Part shown: positions 36,608 through 46,733 of the stretch, one piece after another | Layout of the letters: each line of letters opens with the position of its first letter | Numbering within the stretch: the stretch's first letter is position 1 | From: an uncultured Bacteroidales bacterium | Lineage (GTDB): Bacteria > Bacteroidota > Bacteroidia > Bacteroidales > Muribaculaceae | Length of the DNA: 63,637 bases | Assembly: GCA_947173955.1 (NCBI GenBank) | Contig: CAMWHE010000009.1 | Location: forward strand, 1-63,637 | Reading direction: 5' to 3' | Notes under the pieces: generated by a model | Told to the model about the DNA's origin: nothing | Databases searched by the model: none | The model's input: the letters and a program-made list of their open reading frames with translations, nothing else | Program-made: the position numbers and the translations under genes

Positions 36608-37042
36608 TTATTGTGCACCTTCTGTTTTCTCAGGTTCCGCACTTTCTTCTTCGACAGCCTTAAAAGTGTCTATACCGGCTGCCAGAAGCTGATTATACCA
36701 GCTCAGCAACTTCTTGATATCATTGGTATATACGCGTTCGTCGTCGAATTCGGGCAAAACCTCTGCAAAAAAAGCTCGGATATTTTCATCTTTTCCAAGT
36801 CCTTTCACATCGACAGGCTGTCCGTTCGTCTTGGCTTTTACAGCCTCAAGCACATCTGCTAAAGGCACATCATCATTGACGGTATAGATTGAGATATCGC
36901 CAAGCGAGATCACTTTATCATGTGCGTAAGCAGGGGTTCGCTTGCCGGTCGTCAGGCTTTCAACGATAAGCATATTCTTGCCGGGATTGACAAGTTTAAA
37001 AAGTCCGGGACGACCCGAAATAGAAAGTATTCCTTTTAACAT
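36608..37042 (-). CDS. DUF5606 family protein
   Basis: 144 residues, cytoplasmic, starting LKGILSISGRPGLFKLVNPGK, the conserved beginning of the DUF5606 family found across Bacteroidota. A second part (about 85-125) is helical, and the C-terminus is a low-complexity Glu-rich tail. Function unknown. It converges on lon and is divergent from the Yip1 gene. Confidence 0.82.
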   Translation of the reverse strand: MLKGILSISGRPGLFKLVNPGKNMLIVESLTTGKRTPAYAHDKVISLGDISIYTVNDDVPLADVLEAVKAKTNGQPVDVKGLGKDENIRAFFAEVLPEFDDERVYTNDIKKLLSWYNQLLAAGIDTFKAVEEESAEPEKTEGAQ

Positions 37043-37152
37043 AATTCTTTATATAGTTCTTTATCAGTTAAATTAACAATAATACGATATTTTTCATGCA
37101 CAAAAATACGGAAAAACCGTCGCAGTCGCAACCATCAATTATAAATTTTCGC

Positions 37153-37160
37153 TAATTTTG
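37153..37160 (+). promoter_or_regulatory. Candidate -7 box for the Yip1-smpB pair
   Basis: TAATTTTG 8 bp before the ATG at 37168. If used, the mRNA would have almost no leader. No TTTG at the usual spacing. Confidence 0.4.
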
Positions 37161-37167
37161 CATTATT

Positions 37168-37710
37168 ATGTGGCCATATGCTAAAAATCTTATCCAGCTG
37201 ATTATCTCACCCGACCACGGATGGGAGGATATCGCTATATCCTCATCGCCACGCCGTGCATTCAAGCTGATGACGATTATGCTTATAGTAGCCGCGGTCT
37301 CTCCACTATGCCGTTTGCTGTACATTGACCACTCTTCAACGCTGTTGATTTGGCAGTCTACTGTTATTATATTCGCGGCATTCTGGGCTACTTTTTTTAT
37401 AGGAGAATTTGCATTGGGAATGCTTTTGCCTCAGATCAGCGATATTGATAATCCCAAAGACAGAATACGGTCTTTTTGTGCTTATATTACCGGACTGCTA
37501 TCACTTCAGACAATTTTAGAAAGCGTCATACCAATCCCGGTCGCTATTCTGCAGCTTTGGCCGATATATGTCGTCGTGATAATCTGGAGAGCGATGGCTT
37601 TTCTTCAGGTATCAGAGAGAGAGACGGGAAAATATTTCCTTATAACTATACCTGCGCTCATCCTTCCGTCTCAATTCATCCTCCGCTTTTTCTATTCCTC
37701 GTTCTCATGA
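37168..37710 (+). CDS. Yip1-family integral membrane protein
   Basis: 180 residues with about five hydrophobic helices. It has the Yip1-domain pattern of an N-terminal helix ending in HGWEDIA followed by clustered membrane segments. The bacterial role of the family is unknown. Its stop overlaps the smpB start (ATGA), so the two are translated together. Confidence 0.75.
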   Translation: MWPYAKNLIQLIISPDHGWEDIAISSSPRRAFKLMTIMLIVAAVSPLCRLLYIDHSSTLLIWQSTVIIFAAFWATFFIGEFALGMLLPQISDIDNPKDRIRSFCAYITGLLSLQTILESVIPIPVAILQLWPIYVVVIIWRAMAFLQVSERETGKYFLITIPALILPSQFILRFFYSSFS

Positions 37711-38159
37711 AATTTAAAGAAGTCAACATAAAAAACCGGCGCGCTAATTTTGATTACGCCATTTCCGATACCTTTACCGCCGGTATTGTACTTACCGGTA
37801 CGGAAATCAAGTCTATCCGACTCGGTAAGGCCAGCCTTGTCGATACATTCTGCTACGTTGACAATGGTGAAGTGTGGGTGAAAAATATGTATATAGCCGA
37901 ATATTTTTACGGGACATACAATAATCACGCTGAACGGCGTGACCGAAAACTGCTACTAAACAAAAAGGAGATAGCACAACTTGAGAAAAACGGCAAGGAA
38001 GCAGGTTTTACTATCGTCCCGCTTCGCCTGTTCATCAATGACCGGGGACTTGCGAAGCTTGTTATCGGTATAGGCCGGGGCAAAAAGGAATATGATAAGC
38101 GCCAATCAATCAAAGAGCGCGATGACCGCCGGGCGATGGCTCGAATGTTCCAGAAATAG
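37707..38159 (+). CDS. smpB: SsrA-binding protein
   Basis: 150 residues from the ATG at 37707, matching family length; the frame is open upstream to 37476 but that part is antisense to nothing conserved and lies inside the Yip1 gene. It shows [33 protein letters not shown], the SmpB oligonucleotide-binding barrel, and the basic tail [18 protein letters not shown]. It brings tmRNA to stalled ribosomes. The tmRNA gene itself is not in the window. Confidence 0.96.
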   Translation: MKFKEVNIKNRRANFDYAISDTFTAGIVLTGTEIKSIRLGKASLVDTFCYVDNGEVWVKNMYIAEYFYGTYNNHAERRDRKLLLNKKEIAQLEKNGKEAGFTIVPLRLFINDRGLAKLVIGIGRGKKEYDKRQSIKERDDRRAMARMFQK

Positions 38160-38227
38160 GTTTCAAAAAAAATACTAAATCAGCTTCCCGCCTACGGGAG
38201 AGTGTTGGTAATATCCTAAAAATTCGG

Positions 38228-38235
38228 TAACTTTG
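38228..38235 (+). promoter_or_regulatory. Candidate -7 box for the T9SS-cargo/uvrA operon
   Basis: TAACTTTG 36 bp before the ATG at 38272, with a TTGG about 20 bp upstream as a weak match to TTTG. Confidence 0.45.
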
Positions 38236-38271
38236 TAAGTTAGCTTCGGCTCGCTTAAAGTTTCCAATACA

Positions 38272-39600
38272 ATGAGAAATTACCTGCTACTGATTTTTCT
38301 TATATCTGTTTCGTCCGTTAAGGCCAATTTGACCGTTAACGGTTCGGCATATCAACCTTGCGTGATAACTCCGGAATCATCTTCCGGATTAGAGGCCATA
38401 TATGTCATATATGATACCGATGGCCTGACGCTCTCATACCACACACAGGGAAATGCATCGAATGTCAGATGGACACGTTTCAGTTCGTTAGGAGGTGCAT
38501 ATGGAGAGGATGTCAATGCCACGACATCCGGTAATGTATCCACAATAAATCTCACCGACAGCGACATGGGGTATATTGTTGAAGATAATGGACGCCAACA
38601 CTGCTATTGGGTCGTAAATTATGCCGATCATTTCTGCCATATCAATTCGGCTACGGTCGATACAGAAGAAAGCGATTGCGCTATGACAGCAATCCGGATT
38701 GACGGTCAAGCTGATAAGATCACATATTACACCATTAATGGCATACCCCGGGAACTTTCACGAGACATCACTATAGAATACTATAATCTTCGATGGGATA
38801 GCGAAAGCAACACATATGCTCAGGAAGAAACAGTAACATCCATTTCTTCAATATCAGAATTAACGCGTGTCACGGCATCTCTATGCGAGACCGCATATAT
38901 TATTACCGGTGACCGCTTCCTACGCTCATGGGATATGGCGGAAGAGATCGTGACTTCGACTGTTCAGCCCACAGCAGTAGAAGCGCATACCTCTGCCACA
39001 CAGGCCGAGCGGAATAATGACAATGAGATCGCAGGGGCATCATCTGACCTTGGCGGCTCGGCTCCGGCTGAAGTGACATTTGAAGCTGTAACATCTGACG
39101 GAGGCATATTCAAAGAGTGGCAGATATCCCGATTTACCGACTTTGATATCATAGACTTAAGATATAATGAAGACTCATTTACATATACATTCCGCGAAAA
39201 CGGTACGCAATATGTAAGATTCGTCACTGCCAATGCAGACGGAACGTGCGAATTTTATGGTGACACCTATCAGGTTGATATCGGAGAGTCGCAGCTACTA
39301 TGTCCCAACGCGTTTTCTCCGGGAGCATCCGAAGGCGTTAATGACGAATGGAAAGTCAGCTATAAGTCAATCATCGAATTTCAATGCCACATTTTCAATC
39401 GGTGGGGAGTCGAACTCTTCTCCACAACAAATCCGGCTGTCGGCTGGGATGGTAAATATCACGGCAAGGTTGTGCCGTCCGGCGTTTACTTCTATGTAAT
39501 CAAGGCACTTGGCTCCGACGGTCGTAAATATTCGCTTTCCGGTGATATCAACATTATAAATCACAACAAACGTAACGAAACTTCAAACGCCACAGAATGA
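38272..39600 (+). CDS. Secreted protein with type IX secretion type-B sorting domain
   Basis: 442 residues. A signal peptide (1-18, ending VKA) is followed by two or three Ig-like or PKD-like beta regions. The last 85 residues match the gliding-motility-associated (CHU_C) C-terminal domain: CPNAFSPGASEGVNDEW, IFNRWGVELFS, GWDGKYHGKVVPSGVYFYVI, GDINII. That domain sends cargo through the type IX system to the cell surface. No T9SS machinery gene is in the window. It overlaps the lytic transglycosylase gene by an ATGA junction. Confidence 0.85.
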   Translation: MRNYLLLIFLISVSSVKANLTVNGSAYQPCVITPESSSGLEAIYVIYDTDGLTLSYHTQGNASNVRWTRFSSLGGAYGEDVNATTSGNVSTINLTDSDMGYIVEDNGRQHCYWVVNYADHFCHINSATVDTEESDCAMTAIRIDGQADKITYYTINGIPRELSRDITIEYYNLRWDSESNTYAQEETVTSISSISELTRVTASLCETAYIITGDRFLRSWDMAEEIVTSTVQPTAVEAHTSATQAERNNDNEIAGASSDLGGSAPAEVTFEAVTSDGGIFKEWQISRFTDFDIIDLRYNEDSFTYTFRENGTQYVRFVTANADGTCEFYGDTYQVDIGESQLLCPNAFSPGASEGVNDEWKVSYKSIIEFQCHIFNRWGVELFSTTNPAVGWDGKYHGKVVPSGVYFYVIKALGSDGRKYSLSGDINIINHNKRNETSNATE

Positions 39601-40553
39601 ACAAAATATATACATGTGCCCTTATCTTCGGGGCAATCTCTATATCAGCTTCATCAGCTCAGGAAACATTTGCTCCCCAAAGGAGTCACCCGAACTATGT
39701 CGTAGCCATAACGAACCCGCAGATTCCGAAAAGTCTTGAATTTGCCGGGCAACATATCGACTTCGACAGAGTAGATATGTATGAGCGTCTTGATCGTGAA
39801 CTGACTGCAATGACATATACACATGGCAATACCCTGCTTCTGATTAAGCGTGCTAATAAATACTTCCCGGTAATCGCCCCGATTCTGAAGAAAAATGGAG
39901 TACCCGAGGATCTCCTATATCTCGCCTGCGTCGAAAGTATTTTAAATCCATGCGCCGTGTCCCCGGCCAAAGCGGCCGGTATGTGGCAATTTATGGCATC
40001 AACAGCCAAACAATATGGCCTCGAAGTCAATGAATGGGTTGACGAGCGATACGATATTGAAAAAGAGACAGAGGCGGCCTGCCGATATCTGAAAAAAGCC
40101 TATGCCGAATATGGAAATTGGGAAAGCGCTGCTGCAGCATATAATGGTGGACCGGCCAGAATAACCACAGAACTTGACGCACAGATGGCTGACACGTCTT
40201 TTGACCTTCAGCTTGTCGACGAAACGTCCAGATATGTATTCAGAATTCTGGCTACAAAAATGATAATGGAGAATCCCGGCTCTTATGGTTTTACTCTGAC
40301 TGCCGACCAGCTATATCAGCCTTTGGAATACAAGACTGAGACGGTTTCGGGTCCCGTCAGCAGCTGGCCCCAGTGGGCTAAACAACGAGGTATCACCTAC
40401 GCTCAGCTACGCGAGGCTAATCCGTGGATAAGATCCAAAACGCTTCCTAATAAAACCGGTAAATCCTATAAAGTAAAGGTGCCGACCCATGAGAGCCTAT
40501 ATCGCTCGACAGCACCTGTAACCGTCTATAACCAGGCTTGGATAAAGAAATGA
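39597..40553 (+). CDS. Lytic transglycosylase with SLT domain
   Basis: 318 residues with a signal peptide (about 1-21). The SLT domain shows GVPEDLLYLACVESILNP (catalytic Glu in VES), SPAKAAGMWQFMASTAKQYGL and AAAAYNGG, the MltD/Slt pattern. A C-terminal stretch (WPQWAKQRGITYAQLREANPWI) resembles a degenerate LysM module. It would cleave peptidoglycan glycan strands in the periplasm. It is coupled by ATGA overlaps to the T9SS-type gene before it and uvrA after it. Confidence 0.88.
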   Translation: MNKIYTCALIFGAISISASSAQETFAPQRSHPNYVVAITNPQIPKSLEFAGQHIDFDRVDMYERLDRELTAMTYTHGNTLLLIKRANKYFPVIAPILKKNGVPEDLLYLACVESILNPCAVSPAKAAGMWQFMASTAKQYGLEVNEWVDERYDIEKETEAACRYLKKAYAEYGNWESAAAAYNGGPARITTELDAQMADTSFDLQLVDETSRYVFRILATKMIMENPGSYGFTLTADQLYQPLEYKTETVSGPVSSWPQWAKQRGITYAQLREANPWIRSKTLPNKTGKSYKVKVPTHESLYRSTAPVTVYNQAWIKK

Positions 40554-43438
40554 AAAAGACATCTAATACTTCCTTGAAATCATACACACCGGCTGCCGAA
40601 GCCGCTTCCCCTACCCGCTCCGTTGAAACTCTATCAGTGACGGGGGCGCGTGTTCATAATCTCAAGAATATCGACGTGGATATTCCGCTTGGCAAACTAA
40701 CCGTAATAACCGGACTGTCAGGCTCGGGCAAATCGTCGCTTGCCTTCGATACTATATATGCCGAGGGCCAGCGCCGATATATCGAGACATTCTCTTCATA
40801 CGCACGCGGTATGCTGGGCGCGCTCGAGCGTCCTGATGTCGACAGTATAACCGGATTGAGCCCGGTTATCGCGATAGAGCAGAAAACTGTCAATAAAAAT
40901 CCGCGCAGTACGATCGGTACAACGACTGAGATCTATGACTTTATGCGCCTGCTTTTTTCCCGTGTTGCCACCGCCAGAAGCTATATATCCGGCAAAGAGA
41001 TGGTCAAATACACACGCGACAGCATCCTGCAACTTATTCAGGAGAAATATGACGGTCACAAGATTTATATCCTTACGACTCTTGTACGCAACCGCAAGGG
41101 ACACTACAAAGAACTCTTCGAACAGATGACTAAGAAAGGTTATCTTAATGTACGTGTCGACGGAGAACTCAGAGAGATTGTTCCGGGGATGAAACTCGAC
41201 CGCTATAAAAATCACACAGTCGAACTGGTCATCGACAAGTTAAAAGTCAACAGGAAAGACACCGAGCGTCTCGGCGATTCTGTCGACACGGCCTTGGCTC
41301 AGGGTGATAAACAGATGTCAATATATGATCTCGACAACAATACGCTCCAGCATTACAGTCTGTCGCTGATGGATCCGGAAAACGGTCTTTCCTACCGCGA
41401 GCCGGCTCCTCACAATTTCTCGTTCAATTCGCCTCAGGGTGCCTGTCCGTGCTGCAAGGGACTTGGCACTGTCAATATCATTGACCGCGCCAAGCTGATC
41501 CCCGATGAATCGCTGTCGATAGCCGATGGCGGTATCGTCCCTCTTGGTAAGCCAAAAAACAGCATGATATTCTGGCAGATCGCAGCAATATGCGAAAAGT
41601 ATGGTTGTACGATGAAAACTCCCATCAATCAGATGCCGGAAGAAGCTCTCAATGACATCCTCAACGGGACAACCGAGCGACTGAATGTCAAGACTGAGAC
41701 GATGAGCACTTCCAACTATTTTGCTCAATACGAGGGCATCATCAAATATATAGAACTGCAGCAGAGCGAAGATGCCGATTCAGGCTCTCAGAAATGGAGC
41801 AGCCAGTTCTTCTCAAGAACTATCTGCCCCGAGTGCCACGGCGACCGCCTTAACAAAGAAGCGTTGCACTTCTTCATCGATGGGAAAAATATCGCCGAAT
41901 TGTGCCGCCTTGACATATCTGATCTATACGAATGGTCAAAAACAGTTGCTGACAAGTTATCGCCCACACAGGCTCTGATCGCGACAGAGATACTAAAGGA
42001 GATACGCACCCGTCTGCATTTTCTCGTCAACGTAGGACTCGACTACCTGTCACTGGCCCGTGCGACCGCGACCTTATCCGGTGGCGAAAGCCAGCGTATC
42101 CGTCTGGCCACACAGATCGGCTCTGACCTTGTCAACGTACTATACATTCTTGACGAACCGAGTATCGGTCTGCATCAGCGTGACAACAAGCGCCTTATAC
42201 AGTCTCTGAAAGATCTTCGCGATGCGTCGAACACGGTTATTGTCGTCGAGCACGACGAAGAAATGATGACCGAAGCCGATTATATCGTTGACATAGGTCC
42301 CGGTGCCGGAAAGAATGGCGGCAATGTCGTGTTTCAGGGTACTCCCTCCCAGATGCTTCAGACTTCTACCCTGACATCCGACTATCTTAGCGGTAGGAAT
42401 GAAATTGAAATTCCGGTAGCCAGACGCCCGGGCAACGGTAACTTCTTGACTCTGTCCGGAGCTACCGGTCACAATCTGAAAGACGTCACAGTCTCGATAC
42501 CTCTGGGGACATTTACATGCGTAGCGGGTGTATCCGGCTCCGGAAAGTCGTCTCTGATAAACGGGACTCTTCAGCCTATCCTTTCCAATAAGTTTTATCG
42601 CTCACTGCAAGAGCCGCTTCCCTATAAGGAGATATCCGGACTGGAAAACATTGACAAAGTAGTTACAGTAGACCAATCACCGCTCGGGCGTACTCCCCGA
42701 TCCAACCCGGCGACATATACAGGCGTATTTTCCGATATACGCAACCTCTTTGTAGGTCTTCCGGAAGCAAAGATCAGAGGATATAAGCCCGGACGCTTCT
42801 CCTTTAATGTCGCCGGTGGCCGTTGCGAAACCTGCAGTGGCAACGGCTACCGTACTATAGCCATGAACTTTCTTCCGGACGTGCTTATCCCGTGCGAGAC
42901 CTGCGGTGGCAAACGCTATAATCGAGAAACTCTTGAAGTAAGATTCAAAGGCAAGTCGATTGCCGATATCCTTGATATGACCATCAACCAGGCCGTAGAT
43001 TTTTTCGCCCATCAGCCTGTAATTCTGAAAAAAATCAAAGTGCTTCAAGATATCGGTCTCGGATATCTCAAGCTCGGACAGCCGTCATCGACCCTGTCAG
43101 GAGGCGAGAATCAGCGTGTCAAACTCGCCACCGAACTTGCAAAAAAAGACACGGGAAAGACCCTGTTCATACTTGATGAACCGACTACGGGACTTCATTT
43201 TGACGATATCAAGACTCTTCTGAATGTTCTGAACAGACTTGTTGACAAAGGAAATACCGTCCTCGTTATCGAGCACAACCTCGATGTCCTTAAATCGGCA
43301 GATTATATTATAGACATGGGTCCCGGAGGCGGTAAAAACGGTGGAGAAATCGTAGCACAGGGTACACCGGAAGAACTGACAGGCATTAAATCACCGACAG
43401 CTCCATATCTTGAAAATATTCTTTCAGCAAAAAAATGA
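40550..43438 (+). CDS. uvrA: Excinuclease ABC subunit A
   Basis: Damage-recognition ATPase of nucleotide excision repair, 962 residues from the ATG at 40550. A TTG at 40538 is in frame, but the ATG forms an ATGA junction with the upstream stop and is preferred. Two ABC modules carry [12 protein letters not shown] and [12 protein letters not shown] (Walker A) and [12 protein letters not shown] and [12 protein letters not shown] (signatures). Zinc-binding CPCC, CPECHG and CETCSGNG / [10 protein letters not shown] motifs are present. Confidence 0.97.
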   Translation: MKKTSNTSLKSYTPAAEAASPTRSVETLSVTGARVHNLKNIDVDIPLGKLTVITGLSGSGKSSLAFDTIYAEGQRRYIETFSSYARGMLGALERPDVDSITGLSPVIAIEQKTVNKNPRSTIGTTTEIYDFMRLLFSRVATARSYISGKEMVKYTRDSILQLIQEKYDGHKIYILTTLVRNRKGHYKELFEQMTKKGYLNVRVDGELREIVPGMKLDRYKNHTVELVIDKLKVNRKDTERLGDSVDTALAQGDKQMSIYDLDNNTLQHYSLSLMDPENGLSYREPAPHNFSFNSPQGACPCCKGLGTVNIIDRAKLIPDESLSIADGGIVPLGKPKNSMIFWQIAAICEKYGCTMKTPINQMPEEALNDILNGTTERLNVKTETMSTSNYFAQYEGIIKYIELQQSEDADSGSQKWSSQFFSRTICPECHGDRLNKEALHFFIDGKNIAELCRLDISDLYEWSKTVADKLSPTQALIATEILKEIRTRLHFLVNVGLDYLSLARATATLSGGESQRIRLATQIGSDLVNVLYILDEPSIGLHQRDNKRLIQSLKDLRDASNTVIVVEHDEEMMTEADYIVDIGPGAGKNGGNVVFQGTPSQMLQTSTLTSDYLSGRNEIEIPVARRPGNGNFLTLSGATGHNLKDVTVSIPLGTFTCVAGVSGSGKSSLINGTLQPILSNKFYRSLQEPLPYKEISGLENIDKVVTVDQSPLGRTPRSNPATYTGVFSDIRNLFVGLPEAKIRGYKPGRFSFNVAGGRCETCSGNGYRTIAMNFLPDVLIPCETCGGKRYNRETLEVRFKGKSIADILDMTINQAVDFFAHQPVILKKIKVLQDIGLGYLKLGQPSSTLSGGENQRVKLATELAKKDTGKTLFILDEPTTGLHFDDIKTLLNVLNRLVDKGNTVLVIEHNLDVLKSADYIIDMGPGGGKNGGEIVAQGTPEELTGIKSPTAPYLENILSAKK

Positions 43439-43890
43439 AACGTCTGCAACTCCTGATAGTCTCATCAATAATCTCAATAGCAATGAGTGCTGCAACATAC
43501 ATTTACTCCGGCCCGAATACGTATTCCAACAAGATTACGTATTCGTGGGATGGCAAGCATCTATATCAGGGTCAGAATACATATTCTAATAAAATCCTGT
43601 ACACATGGGACGGCAAGCATCTCTATCAGGGACCCTATGCATATTCCAACAAGATCCTGTACACATGGGACGGCAAGCATCTCTATCATGGATCTTATGC
43701 ATATTCCAATAAGATCCTGTACACCTGGGATGGCAAACACCTGTATCAGGGACCTTATGCATATTCCAATAAGATCCTGTACACCTGGGATGGCAAACAT
43801 CTATATCAGGGAGCCAACACCTACTCCAACAAAATCATTCTGACAGTCGAAGGTCTTTTCCCCGCTTTTCTATTTGCTGTGATACAATAG
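43435..43890 (+). CDS. Secreted repeat protein with 20-residue WDGKHLY repeats
   Basis: 151 residues. A signal peptide (about 1-19, ending AMSAA) leads into six tandem 20-residue units of the form YSNKILYTWDGKHLYQG, each encoded by exactly 60 bp, then a hydrophobic end (FPAFLFAVIQ). Each unit probably forms a beta hairpin, so a small repeat beta structure is likely. I cannot name the function. The start overlaps the uvrA stop (ATGA), an odd partner for a DNA-repair gene. Frames on both strands are open here only because the repeat length is a multiple of three. Confidence 0.78.
   Translation: MKRLQLLIVSSIISIAMSAATYIYSGPNTYSNKITYSWDGKHLYQGQNTYSNKILYTWDGKHLYQGPYAYSNKILYTWDGKHLYHGSYAYSNKILYTWDGKHLYQGPYAYSNKILYTWDGKHLYQGANTYSNKIILTVEGLFPAFLFAVIQ
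43503..43855 (+). repeat. Six tandem 60-bp repeats
   Basis: Period exactly 60 bp, seen as aligned copies starting near 43501, 43561, 43621, 43681, 43741 and 43801. The copies around 43681 and 43741 are almost identical in DNA, which points to recent expansion; the outer copies have diverged. Confidence 0.93.
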
Positions 43891-43900
43891 CGGATCCGTA

Positions 43901-45376
43901 TTACTTTCTCCAGAATCCGGGAAGGAAAAGGACTAAAACCGTGAACACTTCAAGACGTCCTACAAGCATTAGAATTGAAAGCACCCACTTACCGGCATCC
44001 GGAACCAGCGCAAAGGAGTCTGCTGTCACTCCTGCGCCAAGACCGGTATTACCGACGCATGACAGCGATGCAAACAGCGAATCGCTGATAGGCATACCGA
44101 GAGTAACCAATATTATACCCCCGAGAAGTATCAGACCAAGATACAGCCATAGAAAGGCCATAACCTTCGCTACGATTTCCGGCGGCTGAACCCTGCAGTT
44201 AATTGAAACCGAATATATACGGTTAGGATAGATACACTTCCTTAACTCGTTATTACAATTCTTTACAAGGAAATTGACGCGGTCGATCTTCGCACCGCCG
44301 CTCGTACTTCCGGCACATCCTCCCACAAACATCATAATAAGCAGTATCGGGAAAACAAACGACCCCCATGACTGATAGTCCGTGACGGCATAACCGGTCG
44401 AAGTAATTGTCGAAATCACCTGGAATACCGGATCCACTATGACATTGGCGCTGAATTTAGGATGGCAATTGACTACATATCCGACAATCAGTACTACTGA
44501 TATAATGCCGATGATCTTGACATAGGAGCGGAAAGTCTCGTCGCGCCATGAGGTCTTGACCTTACCGATAGAAGCACGATATATAAGCGCGAAATTGACA
44601 CCGCCGAGAAACATGAATGCAAGAATGACGAGCTTTACATACCACGAATCCCATGCACCGATAGAATCATTGCGTGTGGAAAAGCCGCCTGTCGACATCG
44701 TGCTCAGAGCGTGACAGATAGAATCAAAGCAGTTCATCGGACCTGCGCAAAGCAACAGAGCAAGCACAAGCGTCAGTATCATGTAGATAAACCAAAGGCG
44801 CTTGGCCGTCTCGCTGACACGCGGGCGCAATTTGTCCTGAGTGATTCCCGTCAATTCGGCATTCATCATCTGCATTCCTCCTGACGAATTAAGCATCGGC
44901 AAAACTGCGAGTGTAAACAGTATTATACCCATACCTCCGATCCACTGCATCAGGCAGCGCCAGATATGCATTCCATGAGGAAGATTTTCTATATCTTCAA
45001 GAACCGAGCAACCGGTAGTGGTAAATCCGGACATAGTCTCGCAGAAAGCATCCGTAAAATTCATCGACAGAGACGACATCATCAGTGGAATCATACCGAA
45101 AAAGGTGAATACGATCCAGACCGATCCTGTAAGAAGGAAGCCTTCCCTCTTGCCAAGCTCACGCCTGCCGGGAGGTACGCACGTAAAAATAGCGACTGCT
45201 GCCAGAAGTGTTATTGCCGCTCCTACGGCAAATGCGAAGTAATCCGTCTCCTTGTAGATTAAGGAGACAACAAAGGGTATAAGCATGAAAATCGCCTCGA
45301 TTATCAGCAGATAGCCGATGATTCTGACAAGAGAACGATAATTTATCAGTGATTTCTTACTGCTTAATCCCATCAT
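43901..45376 (-). CDS. trkH: Trk potassium uptake channel subunit TrkH
   Basis: 491-residue integral membrane protein of the Trk/Ktr superfamily. Four filter-type loops are visible: MSGFTTTGCSVLE, LSTMSTGGFSTRN, ITSTGYAVTD and SCVGNTGLGAG. It imports K+ and is gated by the cytoplasmic TrkA ring. It lies 15 bp after trkA in a dxs-trkA-trkH run. Confidence 0.94.
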   Translation of the reverse strand: MMGLSSKKSLINYRSLVRIIGYLLIIEAIFMLIPFVVSLIYKETDYFAFAVGAAITLLAAVAIFTCVPPGRRELGKREGFLLTGSVWIVFTFFGMIPLMMSSLSMNFTDAFCETMSGFTTTGCSVLEDIENLPHGMHIWRCLMQWIGGMGIILFTLAVLPMLNSSGGMQMMNAELTGITQDKLRPRVSETAKRLWFIYMILTLVLALLLCAGPMNCFDSICHALSTMSTGGFSTRNDSIGAWDSWYVKLVILAFMFLGGVNFALIYRASIGKVKTSWRDETFRSYVKIIGIISVVLIVGYVVNCHPKFSANVIVDPVFQVISTITSTGYAVTDYQSWGSFVFPILLIMMFVGGCAGSTSGGAKIDRVNFLVKNCNNELRKCIYPNRIYSVSINCRVQPPEIVAKVMAFLWLYLGLILLGGIILVTLGMPISDSLFASLSCVGNTGLGAGVTADSFALVPDAGKWVLSILMLVGRLEVFTVLVLFLPGFWRK

Positions 45377-45391
45377 GATTACTGACGTTAT

Positions 45392-46726
45392 TTAGCTGAA
45401 TAACTTCTCGATCTTATGTATATGGCCGGAAAGGCAGAAGACCTCTACCCTGTCGCCCGGCTGAAATACTGTATTACCGGTCACAATCATTCCGTGTCCG
45501 TCTCGAACAAGTCCGCCGAGCGTCATGTCGCGCGAGAGATTAAGGTCTTTGACCGGATGCTTCGTAATCTTAGAGCCTTCTTTGACCACGATCTCCGCAA
45601 CTTCGGCATCAGGCAACGCAAGGAAACGGCTTGAATCGGCATCCGCGTCAAGCAATATCTGAAATATTTTACCAGAAGCAAGAAGTTTCTTATTTATGAT
45701 GACTCCTATATTCAGATTTTCAGCCTGATATATCAACTGAACGTTTTCAACCTCCGCTACGGTTTTAGCCACACCGAACTCTTTTGCGGTAAGACAGGCG
45801 AGGATATTCGTCTCCGCGCTCCCTGTCAAGGCAAGGAACGCATCGCAATCCTGAATTCCTTCATCGGATAAAAGATCCGTATCACGTCCATCGCCATGAA
45901 TGATCTCACAATCGGGACACAGCTCCGGTAACTTCCGGCAACGGTCAATATCTCTTTCAATAATCTTGATCTCCCATTCCTTAGGTGCAAGCGCAGCAAA
46001 GCGAGCCGCAATCCGGCTACCCCCTAATATCATTATCCGGCTAATATTAATCTGCTCTTTACCGCACATGACCCTGAGTTCCTCAATATGATCAGGCGTA
46101 GTTGTGATATATACGATATCGTTAGGATGAATAATATCGTCACCGCGGGGAATGATGGTCTGATGGCCACGGCGTATCGCCGATACATGGAGAGTATGCT
46201 TTTGACTGGTAAGCTCCTTCATCGACTTGCCGACAATCTCGGCATGATCGCGAACCTTTACCCCTACAAGTATTATCTCACCGTTACCCAACTCAAACCA
46301 GTGGCGTGCCCATCCGCGCTTAAGAGCGGTAACGATCTCCTGGGCTGCAAGATATTCCGGATAGATTACGTTCTTCACGCCCATCCCGGCAAAATACTCC
46401 TTATATTCGGGCTGCATGAGCTCAAAATTGTCAATTCGCGCCACAGCTCTGCGCGCTCCAAGGTAGCTGGCGATACTGCAGGCCGTAATGTTCCGGTCCT
46501 CATAGGGGGTAACTGCTATGAACAAATCCGACTGACGCACCCCGACATCCTTAAGTACCTGAAAAGAAGTCGGACTGCCCTGCACGGTCATTAGATTATA
46601 ATTGGCATCAAGTACAGCCAGTTTAGACATATCTTCATCTACGACTATGATGTCCTGCTCCTCACGTGAGAGTAGTTTTGCCAAGTGCGAACCTACCTCA
46701 CCTGCTCCTGCGATAATAATTTTCAT
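45392..46726 (-). CDS. trkA: Trk system regulatory subunit TrkA
   Basis: 444 residues with two RCK modules. The first has the Rossmann loop IIIAGAGEVGSHLAKLL and the acidic VVDEDMSKL; the second starts IMILGGSRIAARFAAL and carries IIERDIDRC. Each is followed by a TrkA-C domain (about 140-215 and 365-444). It binds NAD(H) or nucleotides and gates TrkH. It begins 7 bp after the dxs stop. Confidence 0.94.
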   Translation of the reverse strand: MKIIIAGAGEVGSHLAKLLSREEQDIIVVDEDMSKLAVLDANYNLMTVQGSPTSFQVLKDVGVRQSDLFIAVTPYEDRNITACSIASYLGARRAVARIDNFELMQPEYKEYFAGMGVKNVIYPEYLAAQEIVTALKRGWARHWFELGNGEIILVGVKVRDHAEIVGKSMKELTSQKHTLHVSAIRRGHQTIIPRGDDIIHPNDIVYITTTPDHIEELRVMCGKEQINISRIMILGGSRIAARFAALAPKEWEIKIIERDIDRCRKLPELCPDCEIIHGDGRDTDLLSDEGIQDCDAFLALTGSAETNILACLTAKEFGVAKTVAEVENVQLIYQAENLNIGVIINKKLLASGKIFQILLDADADSSRFLALPDAEVAEIVVKEGSKITKHPVKDLNLSRDMTLGGLVRDGHGMIVTGNTVFQPGDRVEVFCLSGHIHKIEKLFS

Positions 46727-46733
46727 AATGGAG

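Noticed and set aside
43487-43843. Second open plus-strand frame and an antisense frame (43561-43800) in the 60-bp repeats
   Set aside because: By-products of a repeat period divisible by three; only the 43435 frame has a signal peptide and the ATGA junction with uvrA.
43501-43860. 60-bp periodicity as a possible CRISPR array
   Set aside because: The whole unit is repeated with no unique spacers and it encodes a continuous secreted protein.
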